Source: Anagrus nilaparvatae
Lineage: Eukaryota; Arthropoda; Insecta; Hymenoptera; Mymaridae
Assembly (NCBI GenBank): GCA_022575985.1
Contig: JAKSXM010000007.1
Coordinates: forward strand, 10,046,501 to 10,110,500
Length of the DNA: 64,000 bases
Direction: 5' to 3'
Shown here in pieces: positions 32,567-46,229 of the stretch. Both the position numbers and the translations under genes were made by a program. Every line of letters begins with the position of its first letter. The stretch's first letter is position 1. Below the pieces are notes generated by a model. The model made no database searches. It was given only the letters and a program-made list of their open reading frames with translations, and was not told where the DNA came from.

Positions 32567-32738
32567 TTCATGTTTCAATTATTTTCAGTCACTTTTATTT
32601 ATTTTTTGATTACTTTTTTTTAAAAATAAAATTCTATTTTTTATTATTTAACGCTTATCAGTATTTAAAAATATGTATAATTATTTAATTTTTTAATGAT
32701 TTTTCAATATTTTATGAATTTATTTTTGACATTATTTT

Positions 32739-32850
32739 TTGGTTCCTCAAAGAGGAACCATTGTGTTAGGTCAAAATTTGATTTTCTATTTTTTGGCATA
32801 TAAGCACGTTTTGGGACCCCAGGAAGCTAAAAAACCTGTTTTTAAAAAAA

Positions 32851-32913
<63 letters not shown>

Positions 32914-34948
32914 TATGTATGTAATCGGTGATATTTCACAAGTATTATGGAATTAAGACCTAATTTTTTTTTCAAAAATTTTTTCACCAAAAAAGCTCGA
33001 GGTACTTTTTTTTTTTTTTGATTTGGATGTAATACCTCATTTATTTCCATGAAAGTACTTATATTTGAAAGTATGGTTTTTACATGATATCTCGAATTGG
33101 ATACTTAATTTTCTGAAAATTTTTTTTCTAAAATTTTTTTCACAAAAAAATACAAAAAATATAATTTTTTTTTTTCTTTTTGGACGTAGTACCTAATTTA
33201 TTTCCATGGAAGTACTAGTTTTAAGAACCTTGTTTATTGTTATTTTTTGGATCTGATACTGAATTTTTTCAAAATTCTTTTTGTCAAAATTAAAAAAATA
33301 GAAAAATAAAAAAAAATGCAATATTTTTTTTTTTTTTGGGTGTAATACCTCATTTAATTCTAAGAAAGTACTAATATCTGAAAATATTGTAATTAGTGAT
33401 ATTTCAAAACCATTATCGAATTAAGACATAATTTTTTTTTCAAACATTTTTTTATCCAAAAATCTCTAACCCTCCCCCTTTTTTTTTAATTTGGATGTAA
33501 TACCTCATTTATTTCCATGAAAGTACTTATATTTGAAAGTATAGTTTTCAAATGATATCTCGAATCGGATACTTAATTTTCTGAAAATTTTTTTTCTAAA
33601 ATTTTTTTCACAAAAAAATACAAAAAATACCAATTTTTTTTTTCTTTTTGGACGTAGTACCTAATTATTTCCATGGAAGTACTAGTTTTAAGAACCTCGT
33701 TTACAGTAATTTTTTGGAACTGATACTGAATTTTTTCGAAATTTTTTTCTCAAAATTAAAAAAAAAGAAAAATAAAAAAAACTGCAATATTTTTTTTTTT
33801 TTTTTGGTGTAACACCTCATTTAATTCTATGAAAGTACTAATATTTTAAAATATTGTAACCAGTGATATTTCATAACAACTATCGAATGAATACCTAACT
33901 TTTTTTTCCGAAAAATTTGTTTATTAAAAAAATCTCAAAATACTTTTTTTTTTTTTAATTTGGATGTAATACCTCATTCATTTCCATGAAATTACTTATA
34001 TTTGAAATTATGATTTTTACTCGATATCTTGAATCTGATAATTAATTTTTTGAAAATTTTTTTCTCCAAAATCTTCGTCACAAAAAAATACATAAAACAC
34101 CAAATTTATTTTTCGTTTTGGGCACATCTAATTTATTTTAATGAGAGTACAAGTTTTAGAAATTTAGTATGTAGTAATTTTTTGTATCCGATCACAATTT
34201 TTTTTTATTTTTATATAAATTATAACACACAAGAAAGAGTGATGGAAATCTTGCCTCTTTTTGACTTCCTCGGATTATTTTGTTCGTTGCTATGTTTATT
34301 TATGTATGCAGCTTAATGAAATTATAAACAATAATAAACAGCCTAAAATGGTTATGTTTGCATTTTAAAATTAAGATTTAAAAGTTATATTGTCATTTTT
34401 TAAAGAATCAAACAATTTATAGAATTAAATAATTTATTATTTTGTGATTAATAGAAATAATATAAATAATGTTAAAATCTTGAAATGCAAGAAGTACACT
34501 GAGAAAATAAATTATAAGGAATTATTATGGTAAAAACTCCTATCTTTTATAATTGAGCAAATATTTGTAATTTTAGCATCGTTACCAACCATTTCTTTGA
34601 CAAAACAAAAAAATCATGTTACCCAATATTTTAATTATTAAGGGATAATTTTATATTCTAATAAAATAAAATTTTATAAAAAAAAATAAAATTAGCTTTT
34701 TTTACATTTGTTTCTTTTTAATTATGCAAAAATGATTTAAAATCCATTAACGCCAGCGCGACCAATCCATGGACGCTAGAATTTTCACTTTAATAACAAA
34801 ATGATCTTAATAATCTACTTTACCGGCTACTAAAAACGAATAATGTATGTATAATTGCATGGTTGTAATCAATAATATTTTTTGTAAATTAAGATTACAG
34901 CCCATTGTTTGAGGAACCTCAGTGCCAGCTAGTTGGCAGGGTATTTTT
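32739..34948 (+). repeat. Repeat family B, longest copy, inserted in the left arm
   Basis: Starts with the palindromic ggttcctcaaagaggaacc, then ttggcatataagcacgtttt and a (GT)n tract (32852-32909). About three tandem modules of roughly 430-450 bp follow (about 33000, 33480 and 33950), each holding ggatgtaatacctcatt. It ends at gtgccagctagttggcaggg (about 34922-34941). The equivalent position of the right arm (about 48785) lacks it. Confidence 0.85.
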
Positions 34949-35481
34949 TAAATTATTAAATTTTCAAAGGTTATAATAATATTTATATAAAAATTAGTAA
35001 TAATACTAAATTAGTATATGTGCTAAAATAATAAAAAAATTTATCGTCAGTATATTAATATTTCTTTCTAATTTGTGTAATTAAATTTAATTGTAAATTT
35101 TCAATATTTCAGAATTTAAAAAAAAAAACTAGTAGAATTTTGTTTTAAAAAAAGTTAACATAAAATAAATAAATTAGGTTGAAAATAATTGAAACATTAT
35201 TATCCCTTTATTGAATGTACAAAGTATTTTCAAATATATATTATAATCATTTTTCAATTATTTTCAGTTATTTATTAATTATTTATTTATAATTACTTTT
35301 TATTTATTTTATGAAATTATCTTTGACATTTACTTACGTATTTTTTTTTTATTTTTAAATTTTCAAACGGTATAATAATATTTAAAAATAGAAATTAGTA
35401 ATAAAATAGTATAAGTAGAAAAATTTAATTAACATTACGGTAGCAAGTTAAAAAACGTGTAGTAAAAATAATACTTATAAT

Positions 35482-37601
35482 TGAGTAATTCTTAGTGAAA
35501 CTTTACTAATGGAAAGGTAAAAGTCAGGGATTTGAAAAAAACTAGTTGGGTTGGGTTTGATATACGTTCATATGATACCATACCAAATTTTAAAGTTTTA
35601 GGTTCAAAGGGTACAAAATGGCGGCTATTTTTCGGTCTTAAATGGTTTTAAAAAAAAATCATTTTTAAAAATCGTTTTCATTTTTTCTACGCTCTGAATA
35701 AAGCTGAAAAATGGTTTTCTTGACTATCTTATGTAAAATTTCCCACTGAATCCGAATCTGCCACCAGTTTTTCAAAAAAACGCCAAGGAAAACCGGAAAA
35801 TTGGAAAAAATAAGAAAACTCATTTTTTTTCAAACGCAGATTTTTCATACGGTCGTAACTTCTTTTTTTTCCTAACCGGTCTTAAAATTTTTGTTTTTGT
35901 ATGTACTTTTTAATAAAAAAAAAATTTTAGCGAGTATTTGCCTTTTAAGTACTTAAAAATCCATTTCAATATTTCCCATTTTCACGAAATTTTTCATTTT
36001 CAATTTTCCGGATTTCCTTGTCACCTAATGAAAATTTTGACCAAATTTTCGGATTCCTCGAGAAATTTTACTAAAGACCCCCTTTTTTGAAAAGTTTTGG
36101 ATGTTTCCATAACGCTATAGAAATAAAAGAAATAGCAAAATACTGAATAACTACAAAATACGACAATGTTATAAAATAGGGTTTTTTCGTAATCTTTAAT
36201 TCAAAGCTGCAACCTCGACAGTTAAACAAAATACTTCCAATTGGTCTCATTTTTTTTGTATAAGTGTCACCTTTCAATTCTCGTACGCCGCAATTTTTTT
36301 TAATCAATTCTCTTACGGCGGTAGTCAATAAACCAAACGCCTATTCTTACCCCAAAATGACCAATTTTTAAATTGCTGCCAAAATTCTAATTTTTGATAG
36401 AAATGGGTTCTGTAGGCCTTGAAAATTTTCTACAAGCACTAAGTTTCTAACACATTTTTACTCGTTTTTTTATAGTTATTTGTTTCGCAGATATGATAAT
36501 TTAAAGTCAGAGTCCCATTTTTAGGGTTTTTGAAAAAAAGTGAATTTTAATCTTTATCTTTAAAAAGGGGATATCTTAGAAAATATTTAATGAAAAAAGA
36601 CGAGTAAAAATGTGTTAGAAACTTAGTGCTTGTAGAAAATTTTCAAGGCCTACAGAACCCATTTCTATCAAAAATTAAAATTTTGGCAGCAATTTAAAAA
36701 TTGGTCATTTTGGGGTAAGAATAGGCGTTTAGTTTACTGACTATCGCCGTGAGAGAATTAATTAAAAAAAATTGCGGCGTACGAGAATTGAAAGGTGACA
36801 CTTATACGAAAAAAATGAGACCAATCGAAAGTATTTTGGTTAACTGTCGAGGTTGCAGCTTTGAATTAAAGATTACGAAAAAAACGTATTTTATAACATT
36901 GTCGTATTTTGTAGTTACTCAGTATTTTGCTATTTCTTTTATTTCTATAGCGTTATGGAAACATCCAAAACTTTTCAAAAAAGGGGATCTTTAGTAAAAT
37001 TTCTCGAGGAATCCGAAAATTTGGTCAAAATTTTCATTAGGTGACAAGGAAATCCGGAAAATTGAAAATGAATAATTTCGTGAAAATGGGAAATATTGAA
37101 ATGGATTTTTAAGTACTTAAAAGGCAAATACCCGCTAAAATTTTTTTTTTATTAAAAAGTACATACAAAAACAAAAATTTTAAGACCGGTTAGGAAAAAA
37201 AAATTACGACTGTATGAAAAATCTGCGTTTGAAAAAAAATGAGTTTTCTTAGTTTTTCCAATTTTCCGGTTTTCCTTTGCGTTTTTTTGAATAACTGGTG
37301 GCAGATTTGGATTCAGTGGGAAATTTTACATAAGACATAGTCAAGAAAACCATTTTTCAGCTTTATTCAGAGCGTAGAAAAAATGAAAACGAAAATTGTC
37401 ATTTTTAAAAATGATTTTTTTTTTAAACCATATAAGACCGAAAAATAGCCGCCATTTTGTACCCTTTGAACCTAAAACCTTAAAATTTGGTATGGTATCA
37501 TATGAACGTATACCAAACCCAACCCAATTAGTTTTTTTCAAATCCCCGACTTTTACCTTTCCATTAGTAAAGTTTCCAAAAGTTTCACTAAGAATTACTC
37601 A
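35482..37601. mobile_element. Foldback element with about 950-bp arms, in the left arm
   Basis: Ends TGAGTAATTCTTAGTGAAAC and GTTTCACTAAGAATTACTCA are reverse complements. The arms (35482-36464 and 36606-37601) stay paired around a loop of about 140 bp, with only minor length differences near the right end. It is flanked by AT (35480-35481 and 37602-37603; AAT is also possible). The right arm of the giant inverted repeat keeps the uninterrupted site (about 47968-47974), so both ends are exact. The mirrored open frames at 36071-36328 and 36749-36994 are a by-product of the palindrome and not recognised as a gene. Confidence 0.9.
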
Positions 37602-37766
37602 ATTTGTATACTCAAATATTATCATAATATTTAATAATTAAAAAAAAAATACGTAAATGTCAAAAATAATTTCATAAAATATTGAAAAACCATTTTAAAA
37701 AAACATATTTTAAGCTATACAAATAATTGAAACATCATTAAAATTGTAAAATATTGTAAATTTTTA

Positions 37767-37806
37767 GCCTTGATAATGAAGTCTGAAGGTCATCGAAACG
37801 TGGGCA
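37767..37806 (+). ncRNA. Hammerhead-like motif, left arm of giant inverted repeat
   Basis: Stem I GCC (37767-37769) with GGC. Core TTGATAA (37770-37776) plus an extra T, a weakened stem II, then CGAAACGTG. The residue at the cleavage position is G, not A, C or U, so this copy should not cleave. Core changes match those of the motifs at 3365 and 60083. Confidence 0.45.
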
Positions 37807-38179
37807 ATTTATTGAAAAAATAAAGCAAATAATTGTTAGCACAGAAATCAAATATTTTCATTTAATATTTAGCTTTTGTAAAATGAGTATATTTGACAAT
37901 TAAAACTATAAATTCTAATCAATTTTAGCGACAAATTTTCACGAAGTAAAATTAAAATTTACTTTTTTGAGGGACGACATTTTTTTAAAAATGCCTTTTT
38001 TATACTTTCTAATATGTTTCCGGTGTCACTAAACTCGAAAATGAACATCCCAGTGTCCTAAAATGCCTTAAAAACCCTTAAAACGCAAAAAATCCCATTT
38101 TTTGCTATTTCACACAAAAATCGTATATATTAGGAACATCTGGATCGTAAATTACAATTCATAGTTATAGATGTTCCGC

Positions 38180-39800
38180 TGTCATATTGCAAATCTACCA
38201 AAATACTACTATTTGGCAATTTTTTTTTACAAGCATTAATTTTTGAAAAAATTTTTAGTCCATTCTTTTTGATTGTTTGTTTAACAGATATGATAAGTTA
38301 AAAAAAAAGAATCTCAATTTAAGGTTGTTTTAAACAAATCATATTTTATCTTTATCTTTTTCGAAACATATCTCAGAAAGGACCAGGTTTGGGCAATATC
38401 GTATCGTTTTGATTAGATTTGAATATGACAGCGTTTTTTGGAAAATCATCTAGAAACCATATCTTATAACATTGTTATAGAATTGCACCCTGCGTTTCTC
38501 GGTCCAAAATCACATTGTAATAAACGGAAAGAATTTTGTGTACTTTTCAAATATATTTAGGTCATCTATACTGCCGTACAGGAGAAAAAAGGCAATATTT
38601 CACTTTTAACTCATTTCGAGATATTTAAAGAAACGCGTTTCGGTTAATTTTGAAAGGTTTATATACAATTGAAAAGATATTTATATGTTTCTAAGGTAAT
38701 TAAGATATGCTGTTTTCATTGGTGAAAAAATTTTTCCAAAATTTCCACTCCTTATATGTAAAACAAGAGATATGCAAAAATATCAGCGCCAAATCAGCTT
38801 ATAATACAGGAAAGAAAAGCAATATCGAAATATGCATTTTTATTCCTATACTCATATAAAGAAATATTGCTTTTCTTCTCCTCTATTGAAATATTTTTTT
38901 TCATGCGCGCTGCTCTGCCGTACAGAGGGGGTTGATTCTGTAAGCGTTTCGATGTATATCGCGTGATATGGGTGCTTTCTATCATAAATTTAGTGGCAAA
39001 GCGCATGCGCGGATTGATGTTTTTAGGAACGAGAATATGTTTTACGATAAAATAATCATGACCATAACCTCAAAATCAGTTGATACGCCAGCAAAGTAGG
39101 ATAAGTCTTCGAAATGGCGTGATAAAGCCCCTATCGTAGTTAGGATTTTTTTTCACCTCTTAGAAAAATAACCATATCGAACAACGCACGTGCATATAAT
39201 AAGTAGCGACAATCTTAATTAAAAAATAATTAAAGCTATTTATAAATAATAAGAATTAAAAAATAATGATAAATATTTTAAGTTAACTTTTTTAAATAAA
39301 AAATTTAGAAGAAATTTAAACATTATTATTTAAAAAAAAATTATATGTAAAACCTATTAAGAAAAAAAAAAATAAAATATTGAGTTTTGTTAATTATAAT
39401 TATAGAAAAAACGTTTTCAAAATTATTGTCACTTCCTCAAGCAATAACAAAATATTTTTAACGGTCGATTTCATCTAATAAAGTAAAATAACAAAAAAAC
39501 TAAAAATTATCTTTTTCTTGATATTGTCATTTTAAACTCCCATAAAAAAATTAGGTACTACTCCAGAAATAAAAAAAAAGCTTTCAAATCATTGGCACTA
39601 CGGTTCTTTAAGCAATAACAAAATATTCTTAATCGTCATTTTACCTAAAAAAGTATAATGGCATAAGAAAAACTAAAAATTATCTTTCCCTTTGATATTG
39701 TCGAGTCATTTTAAAATCTCATAGAAAAAATTAGATATTACACCCACTAGTACAACCATAAAAAAAAAATTAATATAATAAAAAATAATTTACTTTGGAC
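38180..39800. other. Non-coding interior, part 1
   Basis: Contains ctgccgtacaggagaaaaaa near 38570 that matches the reverse of 47373-47400, and a cagatatgataa-type foldback fragment at about 38280-38390. No gene seen. Confidence 0.45.
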
Positions 39801-41060
39801 GGAAAAAATAATGAGAAATTTTTTTAAAATTATTCAGATATAAAAGTGACGCCAAATTTCTAGTTTTCTATTTTTAAATGCAAAAAATTTTAACACCAAA
39901 GTCTTCAAAAAATAAAGGATTAGATCCAAGAAATCGAGTAAAAATGATAGTTATAAAATTATAGTACTTTCAAATGAGGTATTACATCCCAAAAGAAAAA
40001 AAATAATGATATTTTAAAAAATTTTTTAAGGGGCCAAAGTTCACGTTTTAAATATAAAGAATCATGTCAATTTTTTCGCTCCATTGGTCCTGAAAAACAA
40101 TAGAATCAAGCTGGTAGAGGGTAGGCCTATTTCTAAGCTAAAAGATTTTTCTATAATTTTTACTTAAAAAAGGCTAATATTGCAAAAACTATTTTTTCGT
40201 TTATGAATATTATATGTTTATTTTTTGTTACAAAACAAAAATAATTGATTGCCAACATAATCATACAAATTCAGAGAATATTTTGTAAAAAAAATTATTT
40301 CAAGCCAATAATTTAGGAAATAAGTATTTGTAACCACGCAATTCTACGGGTTCTTAGTTTTCAAATAAGCCCACCTACTACCAGCTTGGATCTCTGGTTC
40401 CTTATAGACAAATAGCGTGAAAAATGCTTATGATTCCCTATATTTAACGTGTGACCTTTGGCACCTTAATGCAAAAAATTTTTGGATGCAAATTAAAAAA
40501 AAAATTAGGTATCAGATCCGAGAGATCGAATAAAAGCGATATTTCTATAATTAATATTATCATACAGAAAAATTAAGTATACTACTTACGTTCAAAAATA
40601 AAAAGAAAACAACGCTGTTTTTTGTATTTTTTAAAGACAAAAATTTTCAAAAAATTAATTATCAGATTCGATATATGAAGTAAAAATGATATTTCTAAAT
40701 CCTAGATATTAAAACTTTCATAGAAAAAAATGAGGTTTTACGTCCAAAAAGAAAAAAGATAACGGTGTTTTTTATTTATTTTATTATATGTAAAAAATTT
40801 TGAGAAAAAAATTTTCAAAAAATTAAATATCGGATACGTATTAAATATGAGAAGTCATGTAAAAACGATGTTTCTAAAATTAATACTTTCATAGAGAAAA
40901 ATTAAGTATTACGTGCTAAAAGAAAAAAAATTTAGGTATTTTTTGTATTTTTTGGTAGCAAAAGTTTTGAGACAAAAATTTCCAAAAATTATAAAAATAA
41001 TTAGATTCGTGATATCGAGTAAAAACAATATAGGTATTTATAGATATTAGTACTTCACCA
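39800..41060 (-). repeat. Repeat family B, degenerate reverse copy
   Basis: Several modules of the form tactttcaaatgaggtatta with fused poly-A stretches, which are the reverse complement of family B modules. It is interrupted by the MITE at about 40108-40388. Confidence 0.7.
40108..40388. mobile_element. MITE of about 280 bp inserted in degenerate family B copy
   Basis: Left end CAAGCTGGTAGAGGGTAGG pairs with right end CCACCTACTACCAGCTTGG. The next bases (cctattt against aaataag) continue the pairing. The target duplication is not resolved. Confidence 0.65.
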
Positions 41061-41149
41061 GAAAAAATGAGGTAATGTGTTTGAAATGTATGGTCGGGTC
41101 CTCAAAACTGCCCCAAATTGTTTTTTCTGAAAGTAATACCAAAAAATTT

Positions 41150-41540
41150 ATAACCAGTTTGTGTAACTACACAACCAACGAGCATGGAACATGTTCACTT
41201 TTAACAGTAATAAATCCAAAAACCGACATTATAATAAATCCTGAAATATAAATTATGCTAAGTCCATAAACTTAAAGTATTCTAAGTTTTTGTTGTTATC
41301 AAGGCCTGACTCCCACTTCAAATTATTCTAAGTCCCTAAATCAAATATATTCTAAGTCCATTTCACCCCCCTCCTAAAAAAGTCACTTTTTTACCCCCCC
41401 CCTAAAACATCAATTTTTCACCCCCCTAAAAACATCACTTTTCCACCCCCCTAAAGCGTCAATTTTTCACCCCCCCCCCCCCTCCTGCCGAGCTAAACTT
41501 TTTCAAATACCCCATCCAATGAACATGTTCCCAGTTAAAA
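41150..41540. repeat. Repeat family A, long copy 5
   Basis: Same order as the copy at 19460: tgtgtaactacacaaccaac, gagcatggaacatgttcac, aattattctaagtccctaaa, then many poly-C modules and the terminal caatgaacatgttccc word. Confidence 0.85.
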
Positions 41541-42423
41541 TAAATCACCAGCCCAATTTTTAGCATTCCAGAGCGAAATCTCGATTTTTGGCAGCCATTT
41601 TTGTGTTTTGGACTCTTATAAAAAAAGTAAGCAAAATGAAGGATAATTTTTCTTATTTTTTCTGTTAAAAACGAGGGGCTATCGTCTTGAAAATCACAAA
41701 TCTGATTTAAAAAAATTTTTTTTGATTTTTGTCTGATTTTGGCTTGTTTATACATCAACCATAAATCGTTACTAGTTGAGAAGGTTTATTTCCTTTTTTT
41801 AACGGTTTTTTGCGATTTTTTGCGATTTTTGCAATTTTTTTTGATTTTTGCGATTTTTTTTGATTTTTCGTGATTTTTCGTGATTTTTTGTGATTTTTTT
41901 TGATTTTTCGTGAATTTTCGCCATTTTTTGCGTTTTTTAGCCTTATAACTCACCCTAGACCTCAAAAATCTTATTTTTACGATTTAATATAATATTAAAA
42001 TAGTAACGTGCTAATATAAAATATTAGCACGTTGCGATCGAAAAACTTATTCAACATCGGCCAAATAAAAAACGCATCCACATATTTCATCTCATTTTTA
42101 AAGATAAAATAGATCGCAATTTCATCAGCAACATATTCCAAAATAATTTTAATATACACATTTGTTTCCTATATATTTTCCTTTATTGCTATTTTTTTTA
42201 AATTAATAGTAACTTGGAAAACAAATACCTATATATTTTTTAAAACATTTTTTTTTTTTTTTTTTTTTAATGTAATGATATAATTATGAATAAAAGTTTA
42301 TATTATTAAAAAAAAAATAATTAATTATAAATAATAAAATAAAACAATTATAAATAAAATGATTAATTATAAAATAATTAGAGTTCCATTTTATCAATTT
42401 TATTGTACTACCAACCTAAACGA

Positions 42424-42453
42424 CGCTGGGGCTGAGCCAGGCTGACCCCAGCG
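42424..42453. other. Isolated GC-rich hairpin
   Basis: CGCTGGGG (42424-42431) pairs perfectly with CCCCAGCG (42446-42453), with further AGC/GCT pairing in the loop. This is unusual for such AT-rich surroundings. A diverged cgctgg word follows at about 42468. No terminator context, and function unknown. Confidence 0.6.
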
Positions 42454-43429
42454 ATTTATTAAATCAACGCTGGAGTTGAGACTATTGCACTGCACACAGT
42501 TTTAAATAGTAGCAACTTTCTGTCTGAATACCTGTCAAATCAAAATTTTTCAAGATGGAAATACCTTTGAGGTGGTCAAATGCATCAAATAATTATGTCT
42601 ACTCGTACTCAAAAACTTAGCTAATAACTTAATGAATTTTAAATTTAGTTTATTTTATTTAAATATATGAGCATATATTTTAAAAGTGCTACTTAATTTG
42701 AGCCTCGAATCGTCATTTTTTTTTTTTTTTTTTTGAGGGCACATCGAAACGACCCTTGTTTTCGTGAAGTTTGAACCCTCAGGAAGTCAAAAAAAGTCGT
42801 GAACAAGGATTCGGTGATAGGTGCCAAAAAGATTTTTTCACTTTTAACTTAAAAACCAAGTTTTTAATATCTAAGCCACCCAAAATTAAATTTTTTTTTT
42901 TTTTTTTTTTTGCTGACGATATTACTAGGTATTTTTTGATTTCGGGGAGTCTTCAAAGACCAGAGAAATATTAAAAAAGGACTTACAGATTAGTTTTTAC
43001 AGAATTTTGGCTTTTTTAAGCTAAAAAACTCGTTCTTTTTAAGGATATTTTTCAATTTTATTATAATAATTTTATTGACATTTCAAGCTAATTTTAATTC
43101 TTTTATAAATGTTGAAGATTTAATAGTTTTTGACTCATACAAACTCTAATCAATGATGGTGAAGCCCAGAAACTAATTATTTCATCATTTGTAAGAAAGA
43201 AACTCAGAGAGTCTCAATTTTGGGATTTTTTAAAAAATGAAGTTCTTTAAAATTTAAGATTTTTTATTAAATTGAAATAAAATACTGAATAAAAACAGGA
43301 AAAAATTTTCTTTTCAGTCATAAAATGACATTTTATATAATAAAAAAAAAAAAATACAAAATCAATTTTCATAGTTATAATTATTTTAGGGGGGGTTAAA
43401 GTTGGGGTAAAACGCTTTTTTGCAAATAA

Positions 43430-44250
43430 CTCAAAAGTAAGCAAAATAAAAAAAAAATTTTGAATAAATGTTGTAGCTGAGAAAATTTTCTACAAAAATG
43501 GTCATTAGCAATTTTTCAGTCGAACGCTTTGGGACAGAGTTATAAGCGGTCAAAGTTTAGACTTTTTTTACCAAATTTTCAAAAATTGATGTTAAACAAC
43601 AAAAAAAAAGGATCGCGTTTTTGATGAGTTTTTTAGATTTTTTGGTAGTCAAAAGTGTTAGATTTGGGTATTTAAGGTTTTTTTACATATAATAGTATGT
43701 ATGTGGATATAAAATTTTGCATGTATATGTTCCTGCATCCCCACACATAGGCGTTGCAACCCCTAGAACGTGCATTTTTTTTTAGTGACAATTTTTTGAT
43801 GTTTTCAGCTAAAAAATCTTACAAATATGGGCAAATTTATCATGGAGTAACTTATTAGAGATACATACTATGTATTCAAATCAAAATATGTACGTATTTA
43901 AATGTAATTTTGCCTTAATAAAAAACGATTTTATCTATGATTTTAAAATTTTTAGCAATTTTTGGCTAAAAAACGGTTTTAAACAAAAGGTACTGTACTA
44001 TCATGTACCAAAAATGTTGCAAATAGTTGAAATATTATAAAAATATAAAATAAATCAAATTTTTCAGGTGTATAAAACATATAAATACAAAAAAATGCAA
44101 TTTTTTAATTTTTTCGAAAAAAATGGTTTTCGTTTGCATGCAAAATTACCTATGTGTGGGGATGCAGGAACATATACAATCGCTAATGACCATTTTTGTA
44201 GGAAATTTTCTCAGCTACAACTTTGATTCAAAATTTTTTTTTAATTTTTT
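43430..44250. repeat. Palindrome with unequal spacers
   Basis: gttgtagctgagaaaatttt (about 43470) and tgttcctgcatccccacaca (about 43727) are repeated in reverse at about 44215-44230 and 44155-44175. The left copies are 220 bp apart and the right ones nearly touch, so one arm carries extra sequence or lost some. Confidence 0.75.
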
Positions 44251-44264
44251 TTTATTTTCTACTT

Positions 44265-44795
44265 TTTAGTCTTATTGACACAAAGTAGTAATTAAATTAG
44301 CAAAAACACCCCTTTTAGGGGTTTTTTATTTTTGCACTTTGAACTAACAAATTAAGTCCATACGGGTTTTTTGGGTCGCTAAACAAGAATTCGGGTGAAT
44401 TTTTTGTAAATAATTAATATTTCACCCCTTAATTAGGAAAAACAACCCCTAAAAGGAGTATTTGCTATAAACGCACCCCTTTTAGGGTTTGTTTGCTAAT
44501 TTAAGGGTGAAATATTAACTATTTATAAAAAATTGCCTCAAATTCTTGATCAGCGACCGAAAAAACCCTCTTATAACAATTCTTGGCTAAATCTAGAAAC
44601 TCAGCTTGCTAATATATAAAAAAAAAAAACTTTTTGGGGGTAGTTTTTGCAAATTTAAGGGTGTTCCGATAATATCTTCCGGAAAAGACCCCGATTTTCG
44701 TGATCAGCGATCTAAAAATCATATAGTTGAGCGAATTTCATGTTGGCCAGTGAAATACAACCCCCCTCCGCGATTTGATTGGAGTAATACCTGTA
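44265..44795. repeat. Repeat family D
   Basis: Repeated modules of accccttttaggg and gcgaccgaaaaaa; it ends with gggggtagtttttgcaaatt and caacccccctccgcg, like 24080-24242. Confidence 0.6.
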
Positions 44796-46229
44796 TAATT
44801 GTTAGATAGAAAGAGATAATCATAAGAAGTATTATAGATAGAAGGAGACAACAATATAAAATTTGTTATAAACAAAAATTTTTTTGAACAATATGAAGAT
44901 GTCATCGGGAACTAATAACAATCTGAAAAAAAAATTGATAAAAGTTAATGGGAAGTTACCGAGAAAACAGTGTAATAAGCATAAAATGATTAACTATGAT
45001 TTAATACATGTTTTTACATTATTTTATTTTATTTATATATATAGCTCATTATCGTTTTTTTTGCAATAATGACGTACAAAATGTTTCCGACTAACAGATG
45101 CATTGATTTAAAAATTTTTTTTTTTTAAATTTTTAATTTCAATTACTTTTTGATGGTACACCATAAAAATCAACATAATTTAATGTTTTAACTACTATAA
45201 AACATAAAAATATAGCAAAAAAGCCTTTACCGTTCCCTGTCACAAGGGAGATTCCTATACTTTGAGTGTCTGTCACTCACACCTATCGATTAATTTTCAA
45301 AAATTTTTGTTTTGGGCTTAATTGCTATATCATAAGGTTTAACTTTTTCCATATAGAAAAAATTTAAACTTAGTTTTACTAATTATTACAAGGGTAAGAA
45401 GGTGTGTCACACGATTTTACAAAATTTTTATGAAAAACGTAATTTAATTATATTAAATTTGATTTCTCTTCGTAAAAACATTTTTAAAACCTTTTAACCG
45501 CATAAATGACAACTTAAATACATAAACAAAAAATTCTCACACCAAGAGCGCTTAAAATGATTGTTAAATAGGAAAACAAAATGGGTTTAAGTTCAGAAAT
45601 AACGAAGGGACAAAAACAAAAACCTTTACCGTACCCCCCTAGATCTCCTATTAAGAAGCGTTGTAATTAAAATATTAAAAACTTAGCAAGTTTCAATCAT
45701 AAAAATACTTTACTTTCCAAACGGCCAAGTTTTTTTGTTCATTTGTCTACGAATTATTTTGATTTTTCTTTAAAAAAGCCTTTACCGTTCCTGCCTTTAC
45801 CGTTCCTCATTTTTGTTAAAATTATTAAATATTTTTAAAATTTACCTCCAAAACTCGTTTTTTTAGTAAGAATTCTTTAAAAATATATGATATTGTTCTC
45901 TAAAATACATAAAACCTAGAAAAATTCATGTATTAAGGTCGTATGTAACGATTTTGGTTTTTAATGGTTTTAAGCTGTTTTTACCTTATAATTATATGAA
46001 AAAACGTAATAAATTGATGTAAAAGGTTCGTTATGGTGATTTTTATGCAACACTGAATAAATATTGGTGAAAAAAGTCTAAAAAGCCTTGTTCGGACTTT
46101 AAAAAAGGAATTTTTTATTTTTAGTTTTTGTAAGATATTTTTTCAAAAAAAATGAAAATGAGCCATATATAAAATTTGGAATAAGAAGCTACTTTTTTTG
46201 GTAAAAACCACTAAATATTATATTGAATA
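44796..46229. other. Non-coding interior, part 2
   Basis: No gene seen. The word cctttaccgt recurs four to five times between 45225 and 45800 for no obvious reason. The short frame at 44884 is not supported. Confidence 0.4.

Noticed and set aside
36071..36994. Paired 81-85-codon frames reading VRELIKKNCGVRELKGDTYT
   Set aside because: They are the same sequence read from the two arms of a palindrome; no domain, no start context and no similarity I recognise.
45225..45800. Recurring cctttaccgt word as a possible regulatory array
   Set aside because: Only four to five irregularly spaced copies within repeat-derived sequence; no supporting context.
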